Below, one piece after another: positions 19,539 to 27,230 of a stretch of 64,000 bases of DNA. Each line of letters begins with the position of its first letter. The first letter of the stretch is position 1. Origin of the DNA: JABMQB01 sp963666575 (lineage in GTDB: Bacteria; Bacteroidota; Bacteroidia; Bacteroidales; Prolixibacteraceae); assembly GCA_963666575.2 (NCBI GenBank), contig CAXXYG010000027.1, forward strand, positions 124,001 through 188,000, given 5' to 3'. The translations under genes were made by a program, and so were the position numbers. Below the pieces are notes generated by a model. That model did no database searches and was not told the origin of the DNA. It saw only the letters and a program-made list of their open reading frames with translations.

Positions 19539-20289
19539 AACAAAACCTGTTCGATTTTATTGCAATTGTATTTACCCGGGCAAATTAGCCATATTTGATT
19601 TGGTGTACATACCTCCAAAAAATGACTTTATCATTTTTTGTTCAAGCCTTCCTTTTATCACTTTTGGGTTTTGGGCGTACATCCATGGTTTTGTGTGCCA
19701 TACCTATGTCAGGGTGGCGTGTTACCTGCCGGCACCACTTACCCCGGGCTATTATCTATAAGCCCTACAGGCTAAAAGGAATGGTGAATTGTGAATTTAG
19801 AGGTATGATTTTTTTATTTTTTGACTTTCTACTTTTTTTTATTCTTCCTACTACTACTGCTTTTCTAAAACACCATATGCCCTAAGGGCAGGGAATAGCC
19901 GTGTGCTATGTGTTTTGCTTACAACGACTGGAAATTACGACATACGGCACAAAACTCGCTACTCAAAATCATTTGTATCTTGCGTTTATAATTCATAATT
20001 TTAATCAAGGTAAAATCCGGCCGCACTTAGGTAAAAGATCGGAAGAGATGGAACTGCACCCCCGGATTTTTAAACAACAAACAAGTAATAGTATATTTAT
20101 CAAAAATATAAACGGCCACTAAAGGGTGTTAAAAAGGTTTGTATTTTGATGTAAATAATACATTTTATACACGTTATAAGAGATATAAATGGCAATAGTG
20201 TTGTTATAAATTCGTTGTGCGCAAATTTAACGCAACCAAGATGCGAACTTAATACATCATAACTAAAAACAAACCAAAAACTACCCAAA
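19539..20289 (+). other. 751-bp gap with small inverted repeats, no gene
   Basis: No credible coding region was found: the short open frames lack start contexts and have low-complexity codon use. It does hold hairpin-forming pieces. GGGCT/AGCCC lies around 19746-19765, AGCC/GGCT just after it, and AAAATCCGG (20012-20020) pairs with CCGGATTTT (20062-20070). An end-like CACGTTATAA lies near 20171-20180, about 110 bp before the first small lipoprotein. I read the stretch as the border between the mannan locus and the cassette-like island. Confidence 0.5.
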
Positions 20290-20670
20290 ATGAAACAACG
20301 TTTTTCATTCTTATTACTCATTATTTGTTCGTTCCTGTTAAGTTGCGAAAAGGACAATGATAAAAACACAGGAAATGTATTATTTTATACAAATGCTCAG
20401 GCAATGTTAGATTGTGGTCCATTTGATGTGGAGATATACATTGATGGGGCATTGGAAGGGATTATTGAAAAACCGGTAACACAGGCAAGTGAAAATGTTG
20501 ATTGTAGTTTTGGGAATAGTGAATTTGTTCTAGTTATTGAAAAACCGGAAGGCGACTATGAGTTTACTGCAAAATTAACTTGTTCTGATAATGCTGAATA
20601 TTTGGGTGAATTTTCAGCGAAAAAAGATAGTTGCTCAGTCGTTTTTATTGATTTGACATATGGTGATTAA
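20290..20670 (+). CDS. small lipoprotein of unknown function
   Basis: This 126-residue protein has a lipoprotein signal (FLLLIICSFLLSC, Cys at about 19). The mature part is about 107 residues, acidic and beta-rich, with four further Cys. It reads like a small Ig-like sandwich (FDVEIYIDGALEGII, then GDYEFTAKLTC). I recognise no family. It is the first of four small lipoprotein genes on the plus strand and is followed after 9 bp by ACACAAC, one of the cassette-end-like motifs. Codon use is similar to its neighbours. Confidence 0.8.
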   Translation: MKQRFSFLLLIICSFLLSCEKDNDKNTGNVLFYTNAQAMLDCGPFDVEIYIDGALEGIIEKPVTQASENVDCSFGNSEFVLVIEKPEGDYEFTAKLTCSDNAEYLGEFSAKKDSCSVVFIDLTYGD

Positions 20671-20756
20671 AAGTCAAGACACAACAAATTACCATATGTG
20701 AGTTATTATCTACCATATAGAAATGACTGCTGTTCCTTATTTTAAAAATCAAAAGA

Positions 20757-21167
20757 ATGAGTTCTACTGAAAAGATTAGACTTATACCCATATTTTTTAT
20801 AGCTCTTGTAATAGCCAGTTCATGCCTCAATCGACAATTTATTGATGGCAATGTGGAAATTGTATCAAGTTCAGATACGACACTAAATGACTCTTCATTG
20901 GTTTTTGGACACGTTTATCGCCTTGACAGGTCTGGCGAATATTACTTTGAAAATGAGTTTGAAATATGGATAGAAAATTCAGACTTGAAAACTACAAATG
21001 ACTCGACTGGAAATTACTCTATAAAAACATTACCAGGCACTTATACAATAAAATGCCAGAGTAGAGGCAACAAATGGGAAAGATTAATTGAGGAGGTACA
21101 AAATATTGATTTGGTAAAAAATAAGAAAACTGAAATCAATTTTTACATCGGATATACTGTAGAATGA
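20757..21167 (+). CDS. small lipoprotein with carboxypeptidase-regulatory-like fold
   Basis: This 136-residue protein has a hydrophobic signal ending VIASSC. The mature part reads FGHVYRLDRSGEYYFEN and later DSTGNYSIKTLPGTYTIKC, which is the pattern of a single CarboxypepD_reg-like beta-sandwich. Such domains are common in Bacteroidota envelope proteins and have no catalytic role. It lies 86 bp after the first small lipoprotein and 9 bp before the ACATAAC end of a long palindromic spacer. Function is unknown. Confidence 0.75.
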   Translation: MSSTEKIRLIPIFFIALVIASSCLNRQFIDGNVEIVSSSDTTLNDSSLVFGHVYRLDRSGEYYFENEFEIWIENSDLKTTNDSTGNYSIKTLPGTYTIKCQSRGNKWERLIEEVQNIDLVKNKKTEINFYIGYTVE

Positions 21168-21176
21168 AAAATCAAC

Positions 21177-21452
21177 ACATAACACAGTACATATTGCAGG
21201 GCGGGTTCGGTGGTGCGCCAACTGCGGATTCTCGTTTCGCAGTTACGTGTCCTTCGGACAGGAACGCTCTCCGAAATCCGTCCCGACAACTTACAAGTGA
21301 CCATTATATGCCAGCTTAAAAAAAGAACAGAATAAGTAAATATTATTGCATCAGAAAAAGAAAAAAACAAGAAAAGCCAACGCACAAAGCATAAGTTTTC
21401 CAGCCCGTCCTTGCAACCGTCCCGTAACCTACTCGACCATAAACCGTTGTGT
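21177..21452. repeat. attC-like imperfect palindrome X between small genes
   Basis: This 276-bp spacer starts ACATAAC and ends GTTGTGT, so its ends are nearly complementary. Inside are nested stems. AACTGCG (21220-21226) pairs with CGCAGTT (21238-21244), and TGTCC (21248-21252) pairs with GGACA (21256-21260). A wider imperfect pairing joins GGGCGGGTTCGG (from 21199) to CCGAAATCCGTCCC (21271-21284). No open frame in it looks real. The structure recalls integron attC sites, but the ends do not match canonical RYYYAAC/GTTRRRY. Confidence 0.5.
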
Positions 21453-21517
21453 GGCATTTGAATGAACGTACGCAACCATTTGATAATAAAAAGGATCTAG
21501 GGATAAATCAATGGACT

Positions 21518-21901
21518 ATGAAAGATAAATTGAACAATTTGATAATAATTGTATTTATCGTAACAGGATTAATAATAGTAAATTCCTGTGAGAAAGATTC
21601 TATTAAAAGACCGATTGATGGAACTTGGGATTTTTATAAGAATTGCAATAAAAATCTGTATAGAGGTTGCATTTTTAATATTAATCGGGATTTCAAAGAG
21701 ACTGTGAAAATAGATGGAAATTCATTTACAAGATTTTACGATGATTCATTGGTCTTCTCTGACGATATGAAGATTTCTGATGCATTAATCACCTTCCGAA
21801 ACGATATTTTTAGCCAACAATACACATTGCGGAATGATACGTTGACTTTAATTGATACTTGTTTTGCTTGCGATTACAATGTTTACATTAAAAGGGAATG
21901 A
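21518..21901 (+). CDS. small lipoprotein of unknown function (lipocalin-like length)
   Basis: The protein has 127 residues from the ATG that begins MKDKLNN; an in-frame ATG further upstream adds a hydrophilic leader and is unlikely. The lipoprotein signal ends LIIVNSC. The mature part begins PIDGTWDFYKNC, a start seen in small lipocalin-like lipoproteins, and contains FDRDFKE-like strands plus a Cys pair near the C-terminus (CFAC). No family can be named with confidence. It is followed after 7 bp by the next small lipoprotein gene, so the two form one unit. Confidence 0.75.
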   Translation: MKDKLNNLIIIVFIVTGLIIVNSCEKDSIKRPIDGTWDFYKNCNKNLYRGCIFNINRDFKETVKIDGNSFTRFYDDSLVFSDDMKISDALITFRNDIFSQQYTLRNDTLTLIDTCFACDYNVYIKRE

Positions 21902-21908
21902 TTAGATT

Positions 21909-22124
21909 ATGAAAAAGGTTCTAATATTATTAGTTCTCGCATTGACATTTTCCTGTGATAAAACCGATGATTCAATAAAATCAAATGCAGTAATTATTGA
22001 TTTTAACCCTGATAAATGTTACTGTTGCTGGGGTTGGACAATAGTAAAAGGAAATGATACAATTAAGTCAGACAATATAATCATAGGAGAAATAGTGGGA
22101 TATGATAAAGAATATCCAATTAAT
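21909..22124 (+). pseudogene. small Cys-rich lipoprotein gene, 5' part, split by IS
   Basis: Seventy-two codons of a lipoprotein (signal ending LALTFSC) are open here, then the insertion sequence begins. The local reading frame continues only three codons into the element (to 22136). The rest of the gene resumes at 23822 after the repeated target: joining 21909-22124 to 23822-23920 restores a 104-residue protein. A KCYCCWGW cluster is the notable feature and could bind a metal or form disulphides. Function is unknown. The truncated 75-residue product may still be made. Confidence 0.85.
22057..22124 (+). repeat. left copy of 68-bp direct repeat (target duplication)
   Basis: These 68 bases are identical to 23754-23821; one further base on the left also matches. 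They are part of the split lipoprotein gene and flank the insertion sequence as a direct repeat. A duplication this long fits IS1634-type elements, which are known for long, variable target repeats. Confidence 0.9.
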
Positions 22125-23753
22125 CCTGACTTCTGACGCTATCAAAAAAGACAAGATTCAAAGATATAATTCACAGATATTGAGAATGTTGTGATTTTGT
22201 ATATATGAAAATACCGCACTAACGCGTACTTTTGTGGTATGTATTCGGTACGAAAAGTAAAAACCAGGTCAGGCTCAATTGCCTTGCAAGTGGTGCAATA
22301 TGTTGCTCACCGTTCCATTATTATCAAACATATAGGTAGTGGAAAGGACGATATAGAAGTTCAAGCTTTACGTAAAAAGGCCTTTGAGTGGATTGAAGGG
22401 CATTCCGGGCAATTATCCTTATTCCCGGACCAGAAACAAAAGATATTATTGGTCGATAGGGCTGATTGCATAGGAGTAACACACCATTTTGCTTTTCGTT
22501 TTTTCATGAGCTGCCTTGATGAATGTGAGTTGTCCCATTTGCCCCGGTTATTACTTGATTTTGCTATTATCAGGTTAATTGAACCAGCTTCGAAACTGCG
22601 GTCGATAGAACTATTACAACACTATTTTGGGATACAGTACTCACAACGCATTTATCGCAATATCCCTAAATTAACAAACTATAAGGCCGACATTGAGCAT
22701 TGCGCCTATAATGTTGCCCAAAAGAAATTTAAGGAGCCCTTCTATTTTGTTCTGTACGATGTAACCACTCTTTATTTTGAATCCTTTAAAGCCGATGATT
22801 TTAGAATACAGGGGTTCTCAAAAGACAATAAATCACAACAGCCTCAAATAGTAATCGGGCTTTTGGTAACTCAATCGGGTTTTCCTTTGTCGTACGAGGT
22901 TTTTGCCGGAAACACCTTTGAAGGAAAAACCATGCTGCCGATAGTTGAACGGTTTATTGCAGGACACCCCCAGGTTAAACCTATTATTGTGGCAGATGCA
23001 GCCATGCTCGATGAACAGAGGCTTTCTGAACTCAGGGAAAAGGAAATATCATACATTGTCGGTGCACGGTTGGCCAATGCGAACCTTGATTTAGTAAAAC
23101 GTATTCACAATACACTGGATGGGAACCATGGCACAAAGGCCCGTTTCTCTTCGATACATGGTGATTTGGTTTGTGATTTTTCAACCAAACGGTATAAGAA
23201 GGAGTTGTATGATTTTAACAAGCTTGTTCAAAAAGCTGAAGAATTGGTAGCCAAACAATCCCTGAAAGTCAGGGCCAAGTTTATCAGAAAGGTCTCCAAA
23301 GAGAAAATAGAACTGAATACCGCATTAATTGAAAAAAGAAGGTTATTGCTGGGAATAAAGGGATATTGTACCGACTTATCTGAGCAACAATTATCTAACG
23401 AGCTAGTAATATCACGCTATCACCAACTATGGCATGTAGAACAATCATTCCGAATGAGCAAGTTTGACTTACAGGCACGGCCTATTTATCATCAAAAGCA
23501 TGATGCAATTAGGGCCCATATATTGATTTGTTTTGTTGCATTGATAGTAGAAAAATACCTGGACTTAACAACCAAGCTATCGCTTAGGGAAATACGCTTT
23601 CTTGTAATGAACATTACTGAAACCCATATACAAGACCGCGTAACAAAGGAAACATTTATCTTCAGGTCACCTACCAAAGAAATTTTGGAAACCCCATTAG
23701 CAAAGTTGATATCAAAATGGAAATTGCTACCGCACTAATCGTCAGAAGTCAGG
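22125..23753 (+). mobile_element. IS1634-type insertion sequence, 1629 bp
   Basis: The element is bounded by 14-bp perfect inverted repeats, CCTGACTTCTGACG at the left and its complement ending at 23753. It holds one transposase gene and is flanked by identical 68-bp direct repeats. TACCGCACTAA also occurs twice inside, near 22212 and near 23729, about 20-90 bp from each end. It lies in a small lipoprotein gene. Perfect repeats and an intact transposase suggest a recent insertion. Confidence 0.9.
22239..23738 (+). CDS. IS1634-family DDE transposase
   Basis: This 499-residue transposase is of the IS4 superfamily, IS1634 group. The N-terminal part (1-75) has the family start (VRKVKTRSGS..HIGSGKD). 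The RNase H-like core shows the first Asp in FVLYDVTTLYFE, the second in IIVADAAML, and the Glu in YHQLWHVEQSFRMSKFDL, the Y-x2-x-x3-E-x6-K type motif. The frame is complete with no stop or shift, so it may be active. The gene fills most of the element and ends 15 bp before the right end. Confidence 0.93.
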   Translation: MYSVRKVKTRSGSIALQVVQYVAHRSIIIKHIGSGKDDIEVQALRKKAFEWIEGHSGQLSLFPDQKQKILLVDRADCIGVTHHFAFRFFMSCLDECELSHLPRLLLDFAIIRLIEPASKLRSIELLQHYFGIQYSQRIYRNIPKLTNYKADIEHCAYNVAQKKFKEPFYFVLYDVTTLYFESFKADDFRIQGFSKDNKSQQPQIVIGLLVTQSGFPLSYEVFAGNTFEGKTMLPIVERFIAGHPQVKPIIVADAAMLDEQRLSELREKEISYIVGARLANANLDLVKRIHNTLDGNHGTKARFSSIHGDLVCDFSTKRYKKELYDFNKLVQKAEELVAKQSLKVRAKFIRKVSKEKIELNTALIEKRRLLLGIKGYCTDLSEQQLSNELVISRYHQLWHVEQSFRMSKFDLQARPIYHQKHDAIRAHILICFVALIVEKYLDLTTKLSLREIRFLVMNITETHIQDRVTKETFIFRSPTKEILETPLAKLISKWKLLPH

Positions 23754-23821
23754 ATACAATTAAGTCAGACAATATAATCATAGGAGAAATAGTGGGATAT
23801 GATAAAGAATATCCAATTAAT
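23754..23821 (+). repeat. right copy of 68-bp direct repeat (target duplication)
   Basis: This copy is identical to 22057-22124. It restores the lipoprotein reading frame, which then continues uninterrupted to the stop at 23920. Confidence 0.9.
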
Positions 23822-23920
23822 GTTTATATCGAGATTGGAGAACTTGAAAATAAATGTTCTGATTTAGGATTTTCAAATTCTGATTATTATGAGGTGTTAA
23901 AAATTGAAGAGATAAAGTAA
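23822..23920 (+). pseudogene. 3' part of the IS-split small lipoprotein gene
   Basis: These are the last 32 codons plus stop (VYIEIGELENKCSDLG...), in frame with the 5' part once one repeat copy and the IS are removed. Alone it has no start or signal peptide. An open frame running from the IS end through the right repeat copy into this part (from 23717) starts inside the element and is not a real gene. Confidence 0.85.
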
Positions 23921-23926
23921 ATTGCC

Positions 23927-24122
23927 ACACAACAATGTATAAAAAGCATAATTGGCGCTGTGGTTTACGGAACTTTAGAGCATTTAATCAGCTCCACCAA
24001 ATCTGCGATTTGACGGTTTATTTTAAAACTCTAAATTTGTGTCTAATCGCAAATTTGGCTCAGTACAGATTGACAAGTAAGTGCTTCGAAATCATTTACG
24101 TTTCTTATACTAACCGTTATAT
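23927..24122. repeat. attC-like imperfect palindrome Y after small genes
   Basis: This 196-bp spacer starts ACACAAC and ends GTTATAT. Inner pairings include AAATTTG with CAAATTT (around 24033-24056) and AATGTATAAAAAGC near the start with TTTCTTATACT near the end (as complement). Eleven bases TGCCACACAAC (23923-23933) are the exact complement of GTTGTGTGGCA (21446-21456), so the two-gene unit between them has matching inverted borders. No coding content is seen. The remaining bases to 24230 hold only the pepD terminator. Confidence 0.5.
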
Positions 24123-24164
24123 TGAACAAACAGCAAACTAATTAGGCAAATATGGTACAAAACA

Positions 24165-24204
24165 AAAATTCCCTGTTCTGGTTTAACGCAGAACAAGGAA
24201 TTTT
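24165..24204 (-). terminator. rho-independent terminator of pepD
   Basis: A 16-bp stem (24165-24180 with 24189-24204, one mismatch) has an 8-base loop. On the minus strand it is followed by T-rich sequence (GTTTTGT). It lies just past the pepD stop. Confidence 0.8.
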
Positions 24205-24230
24205 AGCATTTATTTAATAATTATTTCTCC

Positions 24231-25694
24231 CTATTTTTCAGGAATATGAAGTAAAGTTTCTACTAAAAAGTCCCAAAACTTCTGAACGGTTTGGATGTTT
24301 ACTTTTTCATCGGGTGAATGAGGGAACCGAATAGTTGGCCCAAAGGAGATCATATCCCAATGCGGATAATTTCCGCCAAGGATACCACATTCCAATCCGG
24401 CATGTATGGCTTTGATTTCAGGAATACGTCCGAATTTGTTTTCATACACACCTAACATCGTTTTTAAAATGGGTGAATCCATGTTTGGTTTCCAGCCCGG
24501 GTAGGCACCACCAAATTTCACAGTTGCCCCTGCCAATTCAAATACCGATTCAATACGCGATGCCAGGTCGGTTTTTGCTGTGTCGACCGAACTACGCATT
24601 AAACAAGCTGCACTAATAGTTTTTGTAGCAGCATCTGATTTCACAATAGCCAAATTGGTTGATGTTTCAACCAATCCTTCCATACTATCGCTCATGCGGA
24701 TTACCCCATTGGGGCAGGCAACAACCGAATGAATCAAATTTAAGGCAGTTTTTTCATCCATTACATTCTCCGGAATAGCAGCTTCTTCAACAGTTACTGT
24801 TAATCCGGGTTCAGTCCCCGACAGTTCAGCCTGAATAATTCCTTCCAATTCATTGACCGCGGCAACTACATCGCCTACCAGGCTTTCGCCAACAGCAATT
24901 ACACAAAACGCTTCGCGTGGAATGGCATTACGTAAACTTCCTCCATCGATACCAGCTAAACGAACACCAAATTTTCTGTTTAATTCTTTCAGAATACGGA
25001 AAATAACTTTTATGGCATTTCCCCTTCCCAAAGGAATATCAATTCCTGAATGCCCGCCTTTCATTCCGGTAATACTTAATTTTAAACCAGTAAAACCAAG
25101 CGGTGTTTTATCTTCAGAATAATTAAAAGTAATATTGGCGTCTTCACCACCGGCACAACCAACATACAATTCACCTTCGTCTTCCGAATCGGTATTCAGT
25201 AAAATATCACCTTTCAGGATACCTCCTTTTAATCCATTAGCCCCGTCCATGCCAGTTTCTTCGGTTGCAGTTAGCAATACCTCAACAGGCCCGTGTTTTA
25301 ATGTTGTAGAAGCTAATACAGCCAATGCCGCTGATACACCAATGCCATTATCGGCACCAAGTGTTGTATCTTTTGCAGTTACCCAATCGCCATCGATAAA
25401 TGCCTCGATAGGGTCAGTTTCAAAATTATGTTTGGTACTGCTGTTTTTTTGAGGGACCATATCAAGATGGCCCTGAAAAATAACACCCTTCCGGTTTTCC
25501 ATTCCCGGAGTAGCAGGTTTACGAATAATTACATTACCAACTTCGTCTTTGATTGTTTCCAATCCCAGGTTTTTCCCAAAATTAACTGCCCACTCCTGAA
25601 TTTTATCTTCGTGGTTCGAAGGCCTTGGAATTTGAGTCATTTGATCAAAAATCCCCCAAACTTCAGTAGGTTGAACATCCTTAATATGAATCAT
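24231..25694 (-). CDS. pepD: cytosolic beta-Ala-His/nonspecific dipeptidase PepD (M20C)
   Basis: This 487-residue aminoacyl-histidine dipeptidase has the standard length. Metal-site motifs are GHLDMVPQ (about residue 80), LGADNG (about 118) and ATEETGMDG with the catalytic and bridging Glu (about 148). The M20 lid domain follows with GGHSGIDIP, and the last metal His lies near SFGPTIRFPHSP. It hydrolyses diverse dipeptides in the cytoplasm. The gene starts 6 bp after the MFS transporter gene, so they form an operon and the transporter may supply the dipeptides. Confidence 0.95.
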   Translation of the reverse strand: MIHIKDVQPTEVWGIFDQMTQIPRPSNHEDKIQEWAVNFGKNLGLETIKDEVGNVIIRKPATPGMENRKGVIFQGHLDMVPQKNSSTKHNFETDPIEAFIDGDWVTAKDTTLGADNGIGVSAALAVLASTTLKHGPVEVLLTATEETGMDGANGLKGGILKGDILLNTDSEDEGELYVGCAGGEDANITFNYSEDKTPLGFTGLKLSITGMKGGHSGIDIPLGRGNAIKVIFRILKELNRKFGVRLAGIDGGSLRNAIPREAFCVIAVGESLVGDVVAAVNELEGIIQAELSGTEPGLTVTVEEAAIPENVMDEKTALNLIHSVVACPNGVIRMSDSMEGLVETSTNLAIVKSDAATKTISAACLMRSSVDTAKTDLASRIESVFELAGATVKFGGAYPGWKPNMDSPILKTMLGVYENKFGRIPEIKAIHAGLECGILGGNYPHWDMISFGPTIRFPHSPDEKVNIQTVQKFWDFLVETLLHIPEK

Positions 25695-25700
25695 ATTCTT

Positions 25701-27092
25701 TTATTTTTTGATGTTTGGTAATTCAAGGCCATAACCTTTTCGTTTATCTTCAAATTTTAACCATACAGCAGTTAATAAAGCTAAAATGGTAAGGCCAACA
25801 AAAATAGTCCAGGTTGTTTGGTAATCATAGTTGACCATTTCACCTGCATTTTTTGCTTCAGCAACACCAGGATTTGTTTTATCCAATACAATTCCCACTG
25901 TCAATGGAATTCCCCACAAGCCAAAATTTTGCACCCAAAAGATAAAAGCAAAAGCACTTCCCAATTGTTTTTCAGGAATAATTTTTGGAACCGATGGCCA
26001 CATTGCTGAAGGAACTAACGAAAATGCAATACCCAAAAGGATAACATTAAAAAATGCTGCAACCACACTTGTAATAAACGGTAAGTAGAAAATAACATGA
26101 ACGATAATTAAAAGAACAGCTCCAAGAATCATAATTGAAGCTCCTTTTCCTTTTCTATCGTAAATACTGCCAAAAATTGGTGTTAATAACATGGTTCCAA
26201 ATGGGACTAAACCGGGTAAAACACCAGCCCATCCTTCACTTACTCCAAATTTATTCACCATTAAATCCGGTCCATATTTATAAAATGGGAAAACCGTTGA
26301 GTAGAAAAACACACACAAAAATGCAATTAACCAAAATCCACGGTTTGAAACGATTACCCACAAATCAGAAAATTTAAATTTATCTGCTACTGAATTAGTA
26401 TCCTCTTCTTCAATTTGCGCATCTAATTTTCTGTCCATTGTATTGTAATAAAAGAATCCAATCAGCCCTAAAACAAGAAATACAACTACAATTAATATAG
26501 TAGTTGGCACATCGTATTTTTCAGCGATTTTTGCGCCAAATGTCAAAGGGGCAAATGAGCCTATACGAGCAATAGCAACCTGCATTCCCATGGCCAAAGC
26601 CATTTCTTTACCGTTAAACCATTTTGCAACAGCTTTTGAAACAGTTATCCCGGCGTATTCAACTCCAACTCCAAAAAGGGCAAATCCAAATCCTGCCCAA
26701 AAAACCTGAGTTGTAATCTCTAAATTTACAAGTGGAATTGTCATAGAAACTTCTGGGCTTCCAATTAAACCTTTAAAAGCTGCGAATTTAATTACTCCCC
26801 CTGTTATCATTATCAGAGCCGATGCAATAGTGCTAAAACGAATACCAAATCTATCAAGTACCATCCCAACGATTAGTAGCATAAAGAGGAATACATTGAA
26901 GAGCCCATATGCACTTGTAATAAAGCCATAATCCACACTGTTCATCCCCATCGAACGTTCCATAATTGGTTTTAATGGAGAGATTACTTCTGTGAACATA
27001 TACCCGGCAAACATTGTAAATGACAATATTACCAATGCAGTCCATCTGGCCTTCTTCGAATCACGAAGAGTTTGTTTGATCAAATCAGTCAT
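25701..27092 (-). CDS. MFS transporter, operonic with pepD
   Basis: This 463-residue membrane protein has about twelve hydrophobic segments and MFS landmarks: GMVLDRFGIR in loop 2-3 and GSIYDRKGKG in loop 8-9. A charged central loop (about 215-235) separates the two halves. It is the first gene of a two-gene operon with pepD, which suggests dipeptide or related uptake. Substrate is inferred from that context only. A terminator upstream separates it from the DUF4831 gene. Confidence 0.85.
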   Translation of the reverse strand: MTDLIKQTLRDSKKARWTALVILSFTMFAGYMFTEVISPLKPIMERSMGMNSVDYGFITSAYGLFNVFLFMLLIVGMVLDRFGIRFSTIASALIMITGGVIKFAAFKGLIGSPEVSMTIPLVNLEITTQVFWAGFGFALFGVGVEYAGITVSKAVAKWFNGKEMALAMGMQVAIARIGSFAPLTFGAKIAEKYDVPTTILIVVVFLVLGLIGFFYYNTMDRKLDAQIEEEDTNSVADKFKFSDLWVIVSNRGFWLIAFLCVFFYSTVFPFYKYGPDLMVNKFGVSEGWAGVLPGLVPFGTMLLTPIFGSIYDRKGKGASIMILGAVLLIIVHVIFYLPFITSVVAAFFNVILLGIAFSLVPSAMWPSVPKIIPEKQLGSAFAFIFWVQNFGLWGIPLTVGIVLDKTNPGVAEAKNAGEMVNYDYQTTWTIFVGLTILALLTAVWLKFEDKRKGYGLELPNIKK

Positions 27093-27182
27093 ATAATTTA
27101 TATTTAATTATTTTGTTTTATTGATTTCCTCAGGATTGCTAAAATAAGGAAAATAAAAATGAGTTAACTATGACAAATACGA

Positions 27183-27210
27183 TAAAAAAAGGCAACTTCG
27201 ATAAGTTACC
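27183..27210 (-). terminator. terminator after DUF4831 gene
   Basis: On the minus strand the hairpin GGTAACTTATCGAAGTTGCC is followed by seven T. It lies 21 bp beyond the DUF4831 stop and separates that gene from the MFS-pepD operon. Confidence 0.8.
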
Positions 27211-27230
27211 TATTTAAAACACTTGAGTGC

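Noticed and set aside
19513..20122. Several short plus-strand frames after the sigma gene
   Set aside because: They overlap each other in different frames, have low-complexity or hairpin-derived sequence and no start signals.
23717..23920. Open frame spanning the IS right end and the lipoprotein tail
   Set aside because: It starts inside the IS end, has no signal peptide and no ribosome-binding context. It is the 3' remnant of the split gene.
20171..24122. A classical class 1-type integron with attC sites
   Set aside because: The ends fit AYAYAAC/GTTRTRT, not RYYYAAC/GTTRRRY, and no tyrosine integrase gene is in the window. It is reported only as attC-like.
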